From Hydrangea macrophylla (lineage: Eukaryota > Streptophyta > Magnoliopsida > Cornales > Hydrangeaceae), in NCBI GenBank assembly GCA_033977485.1, contig CM066988.1:30004001-30068000 (forward strand): a DNA stretch of 64,000 nt, read 5' to 3'. Of this stretch, positions 21,120-30,897 are shown piece after piece (the stretch's first letter is position 1; each line of letters begins with the position of its first letter). The notes below the pieces were generated by a model. The model had not been told where the DNA came from. It saw only the letters and a program-made list of their open reading frames with translations, and searched no databases. Made by a program: the position numbers and the translations under genes.

Positions 21120-24100
21120 ATGACATACGAAGCGGATATGGAAGCCAGATTGGCCGCAATGCAAGCTGCCTTGGATCAGAGCAGGGAGCAGAATCGAGAA
21201 CAACTTGCCACTATGATGAGAATGATTGAGCAGCTAACTAATCCACCACCACCACCTCCAGAGCATCATGAAGAAGAAGATTTTGGGGAGACAGTTCAAC
21301 CAAAGGTTCAGCTAGATCAGGAAATTCAGGACAAGTTGGCCAAGATCGACAAACTAGAGAGTGTGATCAGAAAGAGCAAAGGGGTGGATGAGTATTTGTT
21401 CGATGTTGAAGGGTTGTGTGACGCTCCAAAAGCCAAACTCCCAGAGAAGTTTAAGATGCCGCATATTGAATTTTTCAATGGAACTGGAAATCCGAAGAGC
21501 TATCTGAGGCTTTATGTAGGAACTTTGCAGCCTATGGGCATTGAATCTGACCTCTTCGCTCTATTGTTTCCAAGAGTTTTGAGTGGAGCAGCACTTTCAT
21601 GGTACTTGACGTTGGAACCAGCCATAACCAGAGATTGGGAGGCATTGGCCAAAGCTTTCGTGGCTCAATATTCATATAACCAGTTGTTTGATGTAACTGC
21701 AAGAGATCTAGAAACCACCCGACAAGAGTACAGGGAATCCTTCGCAGGTTTCCTTACTCGTTGGAGAGCTAAAGCTGCTCAAATGACTAGCAGGCCAGCG
21801 GAAAAAGATCAGGTCCGAATGATCATCAAGAATCTACAGCCCGAATACTTGGAAAGGCTAGAATTTCAGTCCATTGTGAGTTTCGAACAGCTGTTTGATG
21901 TGGGAACTTTGCTAGAAGATGCCATTAGAGATGGAAAGATCAAGAAAGAAAGCACGAGCAATCGATACAGAAAGACAGAAAGGCCAGTCTATCATCAGTC
22001 TGCTGACGTCAACACACTATCTCCTCAGCCTTTTCAGAAAGAGCGTCGAAGTATGGCTAATGCAAGAGGAAGTCAAAATCAGAAACAGTCGAGAGAGAAA
22101 AGAGAATTTTCCGACTTGGGGATGCCACTAAGCACCGCACTTGAAAGAATGATAGAAAAAGGGTACTTGCAGAAATTGGAACCTAAACCAGAGCCAAATC
22201 CACTTCCACCGGGTTTCAAAACAGAGTTCTTTTGTGACTTTCATCAAGGCCGTGGACATAGCACAGATAGATGCTGGAGACTTCGCCATGAAATTGAAGA
22301 CTTGATTGAAAAAGGGGTCATCTCCCCTCCTCCCTCTCAGCCAAATGTTCAGAAGAATCCTCTCCCTAATCATAAGGGGAACATGCCAAATGTTAACTTT
22401 GTAGAAGAAGGATCTCAGATTTATAACCCAAAGATCTACATCACATCCTCGAATCAACCAGCTATGGATGTTCAACTTCCGGAAGACGCTGCAATTTGCA
22501 TCTTGAGGAATATGGAAGAGGAAGAATGGGTCGAAGAAGCACTGGCTTTTGAAGAAGAAATAGCCAACGGAAATCTTACGATTGAATGGTGGGATCCCAA
22601 TGCCATCACCGACGACTCGATCTGGTATGAGGAAGAAAAGCCCATAGAAGCAGTCACCGAGAAACAAAGCACTGAGCCGATAGAAGAATTGCTAAAGCCT
22701 GTCGAGAACCTTGAAATCAAAGATGACGATCTTATTGCAATGATGGAAGAAGAAGAAGATTGGTGGTATGATGATGAGGATGATTCCGTTAATAATACCA
22801 TAATCCCCGATGATTCTGTTTGGAAAATCACTGTTGGCACCGAAAAGTTAGCCAAAGAACTTGAGTCTATCTGGATCACCAATGAAGCAAACCACTTGAC
22901 CCGTTCCGGACGTCATTTCAAGCCTCATGAGTTAGAAAATCGTGGAAAAGAAACATGGAATGAGAAAGAAGTCGTCAAAGCAAAAGAGGCTGGTAAAGGA
23001 GCCGTGAGCGAAGAAGAAGATGAAATCCTAAAGCAATTGAAGAAAACACAAGCTTGGATCTCAGTATGGGGATTACTTATGACCTCTCACAAACACAGGC
23101 AGGCCATGCTCGATACTCTCAATCGTTTGGATGTTTCTGTCAATACTACTCCCGAAGATCTAGTAAACATGATCTCTTCAAAGCCTTGTAAGCCTGTAAT
23201 CACATTCACAGATGAAGATTTACCGCCGGAAGGGGCACACCACAACAGAGCTCTCTACATCACTGTACATTGCCTGGGGAATAGAGTACCGGTCTGCTTG
23301 GTAGATAATGGGTCAGCCTTGAATGTATGTCCTCTCCAAACAGCTCTCAGAATGGGGTTGTCTATTTCAGAACTCTTGCCATCAACACAAACTGTAAGGG
23401 CCTATGATAACACCAAAAGGGCCATTGTGGGAATGATTAAGTTGAAAATTGAAGTCGGGCCATTAAACAAAGAAGCTGATTTCCAAGTGATTGATATTCC
23501 GGCTAGCTTTAATCTGCTATTGGGACGTCCGTGGTTACATGTGAATGATGCAGTCGCCTCCACTCTCCACCAGAAAGTCAAGTTCATCTGGAAAGAGGAT
23601 GTGGTAACAATCTTTGGGGATAGCTGGATCAAAGAAGAAGGGACAAGCCATGGTCCTGTGCTAGAAGTCCAAACACCGGAAGAAGAAAATGAATTGGGAG
23701 GATTCAACTTTGTGGGAATGATAAATGAAGGAGCTAAGAAAAAGAAATCCGTTTGGGATCGACTCAGCTATGAGAAGAAACTTCCTGATGCATCTGTCTG
23801 GGGCGAAGAAATCACTCCGATCAAGAAAAAGAAGCCGTTCATCACCGGACGCGAATATAGAAAGATGTTCGAGAAGGGAAACCCGGTTGCCAAAGATCTA
23901 CAAGAAGAAGTGGGACAGAATTGGATCCCTGAAGTCATGCCATTGTACTTTGACCAGTATGCCAATCCTAAAGTGGCTCATATGGTGCGGAAGATGAACT
24001 ATTTTCCTGGAATGGGACTAGGTCGTCGTCAACAAGGAATAACTGAACCACCGAACTTCCACGAACAGAAAGATAAATCTGGGCTTGGGTATCAATTGAC

Positions 24101-27100
24101 TGAAGAAGATAAGAAGAAGATGACAAAAGGAAAAGGGCCGATGGTTGTTTCTGGGCCAAGAATCCTGAATGGATACTTCGTGAAAGAAGGCGATGACTTT
24201 CCCTTCTGTGGGTTCCCTGAACCATGGTATGATCCGGCTACCAAGAACATTAAGCCTGGATTTGAGATTTTCTTCAAACATGAGTTCTCCGACTATGAGG
24301 ATCCGTTCTTGTATACTCCGCCTATCAAGAAAGAAAGGAAGGACTGGGCTGAGCTGATGACAAGTGATGATTTGAACATGCTAATGGATGAAGAGCTGAA
24401 CATGCTGATGGATGCCAAAGAAGCACTGGGAAATGTGAAAGAAATCAAGCCAATAGAGGGAGCTCTGAACAATTGGGTGATAGAATCGGAAGTCAACAAA
24501 TCCCCTCCCCCATTTCCCCGGAAGTCTGTAAAGGCCAATATGAGCCATGATGTTGAGTCTGCTTTTGCTTTTGATGTACCCAAAAATGTTAATGAAATGA
24601 ACGAGGATTTTGCTTACTCTTCTGTGTCTGATGATCTTGATTTTGAAATTTCTGAGGATTTGCAAAGATTAATTGAAAATGAAAATGAATCTGCATGCAA
24701 GATTATTGAAGAAACTTTGCTAATAAACTTGGATAATGAAGATAATCCACAAAATGTTCATATTGGCACCACGCTCACTTCACAAGAAAGCAATGAACTA
24801 ATCAACTTATTAAAAGAATTTAAAGATGTTTTCGCTTGGTCCTACCAAGATATGCCAGGCATCGATCCAGAGATTGTCCAACACCACATCCCTCTCTTTC
24901 CAAATTCAAAACCTGTTAAGCAAAAGTTGAGACGCATGAGACCCGAATGGACTTTGAAGATCAAAGAAGAAGTTGAGAAACAATTGAAAGCTGGATTCCT
25001 GATGGTAACCCAATATCCGGAATGGATAGCCAATATAGTTCCTGTGCCAAAGAAGGATGGAAGGATCCGTGTATGTGTTGACTTCAGAGATCTAAACAAG
25101 GCTAGTCCTAAGGATGATTTTCCGCTTCCACACATAGATGTTCTGGTAGATAGCACCGCGGGGCATGAGTTGTTATCATTCATGGATGGTTTCTCAGGGT
25201 ACAATCAGATTTTAATGGCACCCGAAGACAGAGAAAAGACTACATTCACAACTCACTGGGGGACGTATTGCTACCGAGTAATGCCATTTGGGTTAAAGAA
25301 TGCCGGAGCGACCTATCAGAGAGCTGCTACTACTTTGTTACATGACATGATCCATAAAGAGGTAGAAGTTTATGTGGATGATATGATTGTTAAGTCCAAA
25401 GAAAGAAGTGGGCATTTAACAGCACTCGCCAAGTTCTTTGAAAGATTAAGGAAATATAGAATGAGATTGAATCCACAGAAATGTACTTTTGGAGTTACCA
25501 CCGGAAAGCTGCTAGGATTTCTCATCACACAGAGAGGAATTGAGGTTGACCCCACAAAGATCAAGGCTATTATGGATATGCCGCCTCCGACAAATGAAAA
25601 GGAAGTAAGAGGATTTCTGGGAAGAATCCAATTCATCAGCCGCTTCATATCTAAGCTCACTGCTACTTGCGATCCGCTTTTCAGCTTGTTGAGAAAAGGG
25701 AAGAAATTCGAATGGGACAATCAATGTCAAGAAGCTTTTGACAAGATCAAGGCTTATTTATCAAACCCACCGGTTCTTTCACCCCCGAAGTCAGGGAAGC
25801 CTTTGCTGTTGTACTTATCCGTGTCAGAGAATGCTATGGGATGCATGTTAGCCCAAGAAGGAGATGAAGGGCGTACAGAGAAAGCCATTTACTACTTAAG
25901 TAAAAGGATGACTGGATACGAATTGAAGTATTCTCCGTTAGAAAAGACATGTTGGGCTTTGGTTTGGGCCACTCGTCGTCTGAGGCATTATATGTTGGCC
26001 TTCCCTGTTGTTTTAATCTCCCGAATGGATCCTTTGAAGTACCTATTTGAAAAACCAGCATTGACCGGAAGAATCTCCCGATGGACATTGATGCTATCTG
26101 AGTTTGACTTGATACATGCTACGAGTAAATCTGTTAAAGGAAGGGCTGTCGCAGAACATTTAGCAGAACATCCGATAAATCTGGAAAACGAAGGAGAGTT
26201 CATGTTCCCTGACGAAGGATTGATGGAATTAAAAGAAGATGTGTGGAAAATGTATTTTGATGGAGCTGCAAACCAGAAAGGATATGGAGTGGGGATCATC
26301 CTTGTATCCCCTGAAGGAGCACATACCCCGTTCTCTATTAAGCTGAAGTACACTTCCACCAACAACACTGCTGAGTATGAAGCTTGTATCTTGGGGCTAG
26401 AAGCCGCATTGACTTTGGAGGTAAGGAAACTTGATGTATTCGGGGATTCCAATTTGATCATATCCCAAGTTCGAGGAGATTGGAAAGTCAAGGAAGAGAA
26501 GTTAAAACCCTATCATGAGTATCTTGATTCTTTACGAACTCGTTTCTTGCATATCACGTTCTTCTACCTGCCTCGAGAAGAAAATCAGCTAGCAGACTCT
26601 TTGGCTACTTTAGCGTCAATGATTGAGATTCCTGTGGGGATAAAGCTAACTCCTTTGATGATTGAACAAAGGGAAAAGCCGTCTTATGAGATGATTGGGG
26701 AAATAGAAGAAGCAGAAGAACTTCCGTGGTACACCGACGTGTGGAACTTCATTGAAAATGGGGAATATCCGGAAAGCGCCTCCGAGAAAGACAAGAGAGC
26801 CATAAGAAGATTCTCGGCTCAGTTCATGATTTGTGGTGGAAGTCTATTGAAGGGATCTTACAATGGATTCAACTTGACATGTCTATATGGAAACAGTGCG
26901 AGAAAGATGATGGAGCAAATTCACGAAGGGGTGTGTGGTCCTCATATGAGTGGACACATGTTAGCTAAGAAGATCATCCGACAAGGATATTATTGGACTA
27001 CTATGGACAAGGACTGCTATGAATATGTCAGAAAATGTCACAAATGTCAGATCCATGCCAATATGAAGCATGTGCCGCCGTCACTGCTATACAACATGAC

Positions 27101-27902
27101 TACCCCTTGGCCATTCTCAGTTTGGGGAATAGATGTTATTGGAGAAGTAACCCCGAAGGCATCTAATGGGCATCAATACATCCTGGTAGCAATTGATTAT
27201 TTCACAAAATGGGTGGAAGCAGAGTCTTATGCGACATTGAAGGCTAAAGATGTGGCCAGATTTATCAGAAGAAATATAATCTGCCGATACGGGGTCCCTC
27301 ATGAGTTGATATCCGATCATGGCAGTCACTTCCAGAAAGAGGTTTTGGATCTACTAGAAGAATACAAGATCATGCACCACATGTCAGCGCCGTATAGGCC
27401 ACAAACAAATGGGGCAGTTGAAGCAGCTAATAAGAATTTGAAGACGATCCTAAGAAAGATGACTGATACATACCGAGATTGGCATGAGAAGTTACCGTAT
27501 GCACTGTGGGGATACAGAACATCTATCCGAACATCTACAGGAGCCACTCCTTATTCATTGGCTTACGGAATGGAAGCAGTACTCCCAGTTGAAATAGAAC
27601 TACCATCTTTGAGAGTTGTGGCAGAATCCGAGATTCCAGAATTTGATTGGCTAAGAGATAGATATGAGGAGCTAATGTTACTTGATGAGAAAAGGTTGGC
27701 CGCAATTGATCATGTGCATGTGTATCAGAGAAGAATAGCTCGAGCATTCAACAAGAAGGTCCGTCCAAGAAAACTTGAGGAAGGCGACCTTGTGCTTAAA
27801 GCCTTAAAAGCACCCGTTTTCGATCCTAGAGGGAAATTCAAGCCAAATTGGTTGGCCCATACGTCATCAAGAAGCTTCTCTCTGGAGGAGCGGCATACCT
27901 GA
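21120..27902 (+). CDS. gypsy A gag-pol polyprotein
   Basis: One open frame of 2260 codons from the first ATG; the frame is open further upstream but only with non-ATG codons. Order: gag (about 100-290, including SWYLTLEP and DLETTRQE); a CX2HX4HX4C knuckle at 372-385, a gag variant I recall from Tat elements; aspartic protease with active Asp729 in VDNGSALNV; a G-patch-like segment (952-975, MNYFPGMGLGRRQQGI); reverse transcriptase (about 1270-1500, YVDD at 1418-1421); a first RNase H (about 1560-1680) reading LYLSVSENAMG, where the catalytic Asp is lost; an archaeal-type RNase H with Asp1714, Glu1752 or 1754, Asp1776 and Asp1826; integrase with His1935...Cys1973/Cys1976 and Asp2005, Asp2066, Glu2101 (D-35-E). 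No stop separates gag from pol, so unequal gag and pol output would need another mechanism. The frame changes near 27852, so the last 15 or so residues are foreign. Confidence 0.95.
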   Translation: MTYEADMEARLAAMQAALDQSREQNREQLATMMRMIEQLTNPPPPPPEHHEEEDFGETVQPKVQLDQEIQDKLAKIDKLESVIRKSKGVDEYLFDVEGLCDAPKAKLPEKFKMPHIEFFNGTGNPKSYLRLYVGTLQPMGIESDLFALLFPRVLSGAALSWYLTLEPAITRDWEALAKAFVAQYSYNQLFDVTARDLETTRQEYRESFAGFLTRWRAKAAQMTSRPAEKDQVRMIIKNLQPEYLERLEFQSIVSFEQLFDVGTLLEDAIRDGKIKKESTSNRYRKTERPVYHQSADVNTLSPQPFQKERRSMANARGSQNQKQSREKREFSDLGMPLSTALERMIEKGYLQKLEPKPEPNPLPPGFKTEFFCDFHQGRGHSTDRCWRLRHEIEDLIEKGVISPPPSQPNVQKNPLPNHKGNMPNVNFVEEGSQIYNPKIYITSSNQPAMDVQLPEDAAICILRNMEEEEWVEEALAFEEEIANGNLTIEWWDPNAITDDSIWYEEEKPIEAVTEKQSTEPIEELLKPVENLEIKDDDLIAMMEEEEDWWYDDEDDSVNNTIIPDDSVWKITVGTEKLAKELESIWITNEANHLTRSGRHFKPHELENRGKETWNEKEVVKAKEAGKGAVSEEEDEILKQLKKTQAWISVWGLLMTSHKHRQAMLDTLNRLDVSVNTTPEDLVNMISSKPCKPVITFTDEDLPPEGAHHNRALYITVHCLGNRVPVCLVDNGSALNVCPLQTALRMGLSISELLPSTQTVRAYDNTKRAIVGMIKLKIEVGPLNKEADFQVIDIPASFNLLLGRPWLHVNDAVASTLHQKVKFIWKEDVVTIFGDSWIKEEGTSHGPVLEVQTPEEENELGGFNFVGMINEGAKKKKSVWDRLSYEKKLPDASVWGEEITPIKKKKPFITGREYRKMFEKGNPVAKDLQEEVGQNWIPEVMPLYFDQYANPKVAHMVRKMNYFPGMGLGRRQQGITEPPNFHEQKDKSGLGYQLTEEDKKKMTKGKGPMVVSGPRILNGYFVKEGDDFPFCGFPEPWYDPATKNIKPGFEIFFKHEFSDYEDPFLYTPPIKKERKDWAELMTSDDLNMLMDEELNMLMDAKEALGNVKEIKPIEGALNNWVIESEVNKSPPPFPRKSVKANMSHDVESAFAFDVPKNVNEMNEDFAYSSVSDDLDFEISEDLQRLIENENESACKIIEETLLINLDNEDNPQNVHIGTTLTSQESNELINLLKEFKDVFAWSYQDMPGIDPEIVQHHIPLFPNSKPVKQKLRRMRPEWTLKIKEEVEKQLKAGFLMVTQYPEWIANIVPVPKKDGRIRVCVDFRDLNKASPKDDFPLPHIDVLVDSTAGHELLSFMDGFSGYNQILMAPEDREKTTFTTHWGTYCYRVMPFGLKNAGATYQRAATTLLHDMIHKEVEVYVDDMIVKSKERSGHLTALAKFFERLRKYRMRLNPQKCTFGVTTGKLLGFLITQRGIEVDPTKIKAIMDMPPPTNEKEVRGFLGRIQFISRFISKLTATCDPLFSLLRKGKKFEWDNQCQEAFDKIKAYLSNPPVLSPPKSGKPLLLYLSVSENAMGCMLAQEGDEGRTEKAIYYLSKRMTGYELKYSPLEKTCWALVWATRRLRHYMLAFPVVLISRMDPLKYLFEKPALTGRISRWTLMLSEFDLIHATSKSVKGRAVAEHLAEHPINLENEGEFMFPDEGLMELKEDVWKMYFDGAANQKGYGVGIILVSPEGAHTPFSIKLKYTSTNNTAEYEACILGLEAALTLEVRKLDVFGDSNLIISQVRGDWKVKEEKLKPYHEYLDSLRTRFLHITFFYLPREENQLADSLATLASMIEIPVGIKLTPLMIEQREKPSYEMIGEIEEAEELPWYTDVWNFIENGEYPESASEKDKRAIRRFSAQFMICGGSLLKGSYNGFNLTCLYGNSARKMMEQIHEGVCGPHMSGHMLAKKIIRQGYYWTTMDKDCYEYVRKCHKCQIHANMKHVPPSLLYNMTTPWPFSVWGIDVIGEVTPKASNGHQYILVAIDYFTKWVEAESYATLKAKDVARFIRRNIICRYGVPHELISDHGSHFQKEVLDLLEEYKIMHHMSAPYRPQTNGAVEAANKNLKTILRKMTDTYRDWHEKLPYALWGYRTSIRTSTGATPYSLAYGMEAVLPVEIELPSLRVVAESEIPEFDWLRDRYEELMLLDEKRLAAIDHVHVYQRRIARAFNKKVRPRKLEEGDLVLKALKAPVFDPRGKFKPNWLAHTSSRSFSLEERHT

Positions 27903-27970
27903 TGGATCTAGATGGAGTTGAGTTCAATCAGCCAATCAACATTGACCGTCTCAAGAGATACTATGCTTAA
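27856..27970 (+). pseudogene. out-of-frame integrase tail
   Basis: After CCAAATTGG the main frame runs to a stop at 27902. A neighbouring frame continues with the hydrophobic-basic pattern normal for the end of Tat integrases (AAYLMDLDG, then DRLKRYYA) and stops at 27968-27970. Loss of one base around 27850-27856 explains this. The catalytic core is unaffected; the missing piece is the small C-terminal domain. Confidence 0.75.
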
Positions 27971-28198
27971 AAGCCTTTTCTTTCAAAACCTGTTCTTTCA
28001 AAATCTCCAGCATTCGAGGAACTACACTTGACCTGATTCCCACTTGGGGATATGTAGGCAACCTGCTCGGTTCGGTCACTGCTCCTGAAACCCTCAACCA
28101 TACTTTCTTTCAAGACCTGGCCGAACTACTTTGGATCTGATTCCCACTTGGGGATAAGTAGGCGAGCTTTCCTGGCTCTCGATCCCTGAACCTTGCAA

Positions 28199-28321
28199 AC
28201 TAGGGGCAAACTTTCAAAGTTTGCCCAGAACCTCAAGATATCACTACCACACTAGGGGCAAACTGCGTTTGCCCAAACTTCCATTTATCTCTGTCAACTA
28301 GGGGCAAACTGTCGTTTGCCC
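28199..28321 (+). repeat. three PPT-like hairpins
   Basis: ACTAGGGGCAAACT, a short gap and AGTTTGCCC or GTTTGCCC occur three times (28199-28226, 28251-28274, 28297-28321). Each folds as a hairpin, and each contains GGGGCAAAC, the core of the real polypurine tract at 31478-31491. Confidence 0.65.
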
Positions 28322-28841
28322 ATACCTCGCTACCTGTCCTCTCTGGATCACTTGGCTATCAGAATTAAAGCACCTAAGTGAAAAATCTGGTAATTCTTGA
28401 TATTAAGTTGAAAAGTTTTTTAGCAATCTAAAGATGTGAATCTAATGTCAAGACTGAAACATTATGTGGAAAATTTTCAAAAGCTTCAAGATTACATGCA
28501 AAGCCAACACAATATCCTGCTACAAGATAAAATCTCATTTTCAAAACATGCAAATCCTTAGAAAATTCAAATATCCAAGTCAAAAGACATTGTCGAGAAA
28601 GAGGAATCGTCAGAAATTTCCTTTCCCTGTAAAATCGAGTCCTGTGTGTCAGTGTGCAAAGTGTCAATCAAATCAGTCTCGTGACAAGGGATGCAAAGCG
28701 AAACAGAAGGATAGCATAAAGCAGCATCAAGCAAAGTCAAGAGTACAAGCCCATCAAGTCTCAGACAGAATACATCAACATCAGTCTCAGCACAGAAAGC
28801 AAGAAAAACAGAAAGATAGTCATGGGTGCATATGATCATCA

Positions 28842-28994
28842 TCAGCGACGACGAGTAGCCCGTGGGTACCGAGCAGGCATATCTGAGGCCGTAGAGCTAT
28901 CATCATCTTCAATTTGGCGCCTTCGCCCAGCCCCACCAGAAGGGCCTGCATTCATCCGCTCCAACTGTAATTGAAGCTGCCTAACTTGAGCCAC
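28842..28994 (-). CDS. antisense extra reading frame (possible exon)
   Basis: The minus strand has a pyrimidine-rich TTCTTTTCTTCCACAG acceptor followed by 50 codons (VAQVRQLQLQLERMNAGPSG, then an Arg-rich and acidic stretch ending ATRRR) and a stop. The composition (basic, Ser/Asp-rich, no internal stop) looks coding. An in-frame ATG lies further upstream at 29111. Tat elements are known to carry extra antisense ORFs between integrase and the 3' LTR (for example in Grande). This may be the terminal exon of such a gene; the rest is not recognised. The family is unassigned. Confidence 0.35.
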   Translation of the reverse strand: MAQVRQLQLQLERMNAGPSGGAGRRRQIEDDDSSTASDMPARYPRATRRR

Positions 28995-29741
28995 CTGTGG
29001 AAGAAAAGAATCAGTATAGGGGTTTGAAAAAGCAATGAGATAAGAAGAAAATGGGTTTAAAACCCCAAAGTTGCGGCTGGCGATTCCCAAGGGGGTGTGG
29101 GGAACCGCCATTTACTATTTACTTCCTGCCATTTCCCCATTTTGCTCTATATTCGCGTTTTGACCCCCGGAACTCTTGATTTGATCCCGGATTGGTCCAT
29201 TTTTTTGATATATAAGCCTTGAGAGTGCTTAAAACTTGTTGGAATTGGTCTAGAGGACCTCTGGAGATTTGAATCTTGGTAAAAATCCATTCAAGAATTG
29301 AAAAAAGTCCCCCAGATGAGAAGAATCAAAGGCACCGCAGCCTGAAAGTGGCCGAGAAACGGCAAACTCCCGTCGTTTTGGGATTGATTATGAGTTATCT
29401 TAGAAAATGGACATTTGAGTCTACTGTCGCTTGAGAATTACATCCAGAAAGGACTTTCAGAAGATGGGTCAGAATGCGAGATGTTCAGAAAGGGTTAGAG
29501 TAAGCCTGACGTGTTGCAAGAATGATTGCGTTGGTCGAAGCACCAATATGAGTCTCAGAAAGAATCAGCAGGGCCTCCAGAATATGTGCTCGCGTCCCAG
29601 AAACCTCAGATATCTCCTCAAGCAGAGAATTTCCAGATATTGTCAAGGTATAACAGAATTCGTGCATCTCTCAGAATCATAGGATCTCCCCAGTAGAGAA
29701 CTTTCAGAATTAAGTTTCTCGCAAGCATCATGTATCCACGG

Positions 29742-30176
29742 GTTGCCTCCGGATAAAGGGTATCTCTCAGAATTTGAGCATCAAAATCGCCTCCAGAATA
29801 CAAGGTTTATGCCAAGCATCATGTATCCAGGGTTGCCTCCAGAATGTAGGGTTTCTCTCAGAATCGTGGGTTGCCTCCAGATAAAGGGTATCTCTCAGAA
29901 TTTGAGCATCAAAATCGCCTCCAGAATACAAGGTTTATGCCAAGCATCATGTATCCAGGGTTGCCTCCAGAATGTAGGGTTTCTCTCAGAATCGTGGGTT
30001 GCCTCCAGAATGTAGGGTTTCTCTCAGAATCAGAATCGTGTATCCAGGGTTGCCTCCAGAATGTAGGGTTTCTCTCAGAATCATGTATTTCTCAGCATCG
30101 CATATCAGGGTTGCCTCCAGAATGTAGGGTTTCTCTCAAAATCAGAATCGTGTATCCGTGGGTTGCTCTCAGAAGA
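29742..30176 (+). repeat. nested tandem repeats (128 bp and about 35 bp)
   Basis: A 128-bp unit beginning TGCCTCCGGATAAAGGGTAT or TGCCTCCAGATAAAGGGTAT stands twice (29743-29870 and 29871-29998). The shorter unit GGTTGCCTCCAGAATGTAGG plus TTTCTCTCAGAATC then continues several more times. Confidence 0.85.
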
Positions 30177-30225
30177 AGGGTCATCTCTCAGAATTTGTGT
30201 ATCTCTCAGAATCCGTGCATCAGAA

Positions 30226-30507
30226 CAGAAGATTTGTCCTCAGAAGAAGGGCCTGTTTCAGAAGAACAGAGGATTTGTCTCCGGCAGAGAGACCTGTTTC
30301 AGAAGATTTGTTTCTAGACCTGCCACAGAAGATTTGTCCTCGGAAAAAGGGCCTGTTTCAGAAGAACAGAAGATTTGTCTCCGGCAGAGAGACCTGTTTC
30401 AGAAGACTTGTTTCCAGACCTGTTACAGAAGATTTGTCTAGAAGAAGGACCTGTTTCAGAAGAGCAGAAGATTTGTCTCCGGCAGAGAGACCTGTTTCAG
30501 AAGATTT
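30226..30507 (+). repeat. tandem repeats with CAGAAGATTTGTC
   Basis: Units combining CAGAAGATTTGTCTCCGGCA, GAGAGACCTGTTTCAGAAG and CCTCAGAAGAAGGGCCTG variants are arranged as an imperfect higher-order tandem array. Confidence 0.8.
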
Positions 30508-30897
30508 GTCCCCAGCAAAAGGACTCTACATCAGCAATCGTCCCCAGCAAAAGGACTCTACATCAGCAATCGTCCCCAGCAGAAGGACTCTACATCAGCA
30601 ATCGTCCCCAGCAAAAGGACTCTACATCAGCAATCGTCCCCAGCAGAAGGACTCTACATCAGCAATCGTCCCCAGCAGAAGGACTCTACACCAGCAATCG
30701 TCCCCAGCAAAAGGACTCTACATCAGCAATCGTCCCCAGCAGAAGGACTCTACATCAGCAATCGTCCACAGAAGAAGGACCTATTTCAGCAATCGTCCCC
30801 AGCAGAAGGACTCTACATCAACAATCGTCCCCAGCAGAAGGACTCTACATCAGTAATCGTCCCCAGCAGAAGGACTCTACACCAGCAATCGTCCAGT
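30508..30897 (+). repeat. 32-bp minisatellite, about 12 copies
   Basis: The unit TCCCCAGCAAAAGGACTCTA plus CATCAGCAATCG repeats about twelve times with A/G variation (AGCAAAAGG or AGCAGAAGG). Copies abut directly, with no variable spacers between them. Confidence 0.92.

Noticed and set aside
22128..22882. Minus-strand frames of 136-179 codons opposite gypsy A gag
   Set aside because: Shadow frames of the acidic, Glu-rich gag region (Ser/Phe-rich on the other strand); no domain and no antisense promoter signal.
30508..30897. CRISPR-like regular repeats
   Set aside because: The 32-bp units abut without unique spacers, and this is a plant retrotransposon, so it is a minisatellite.
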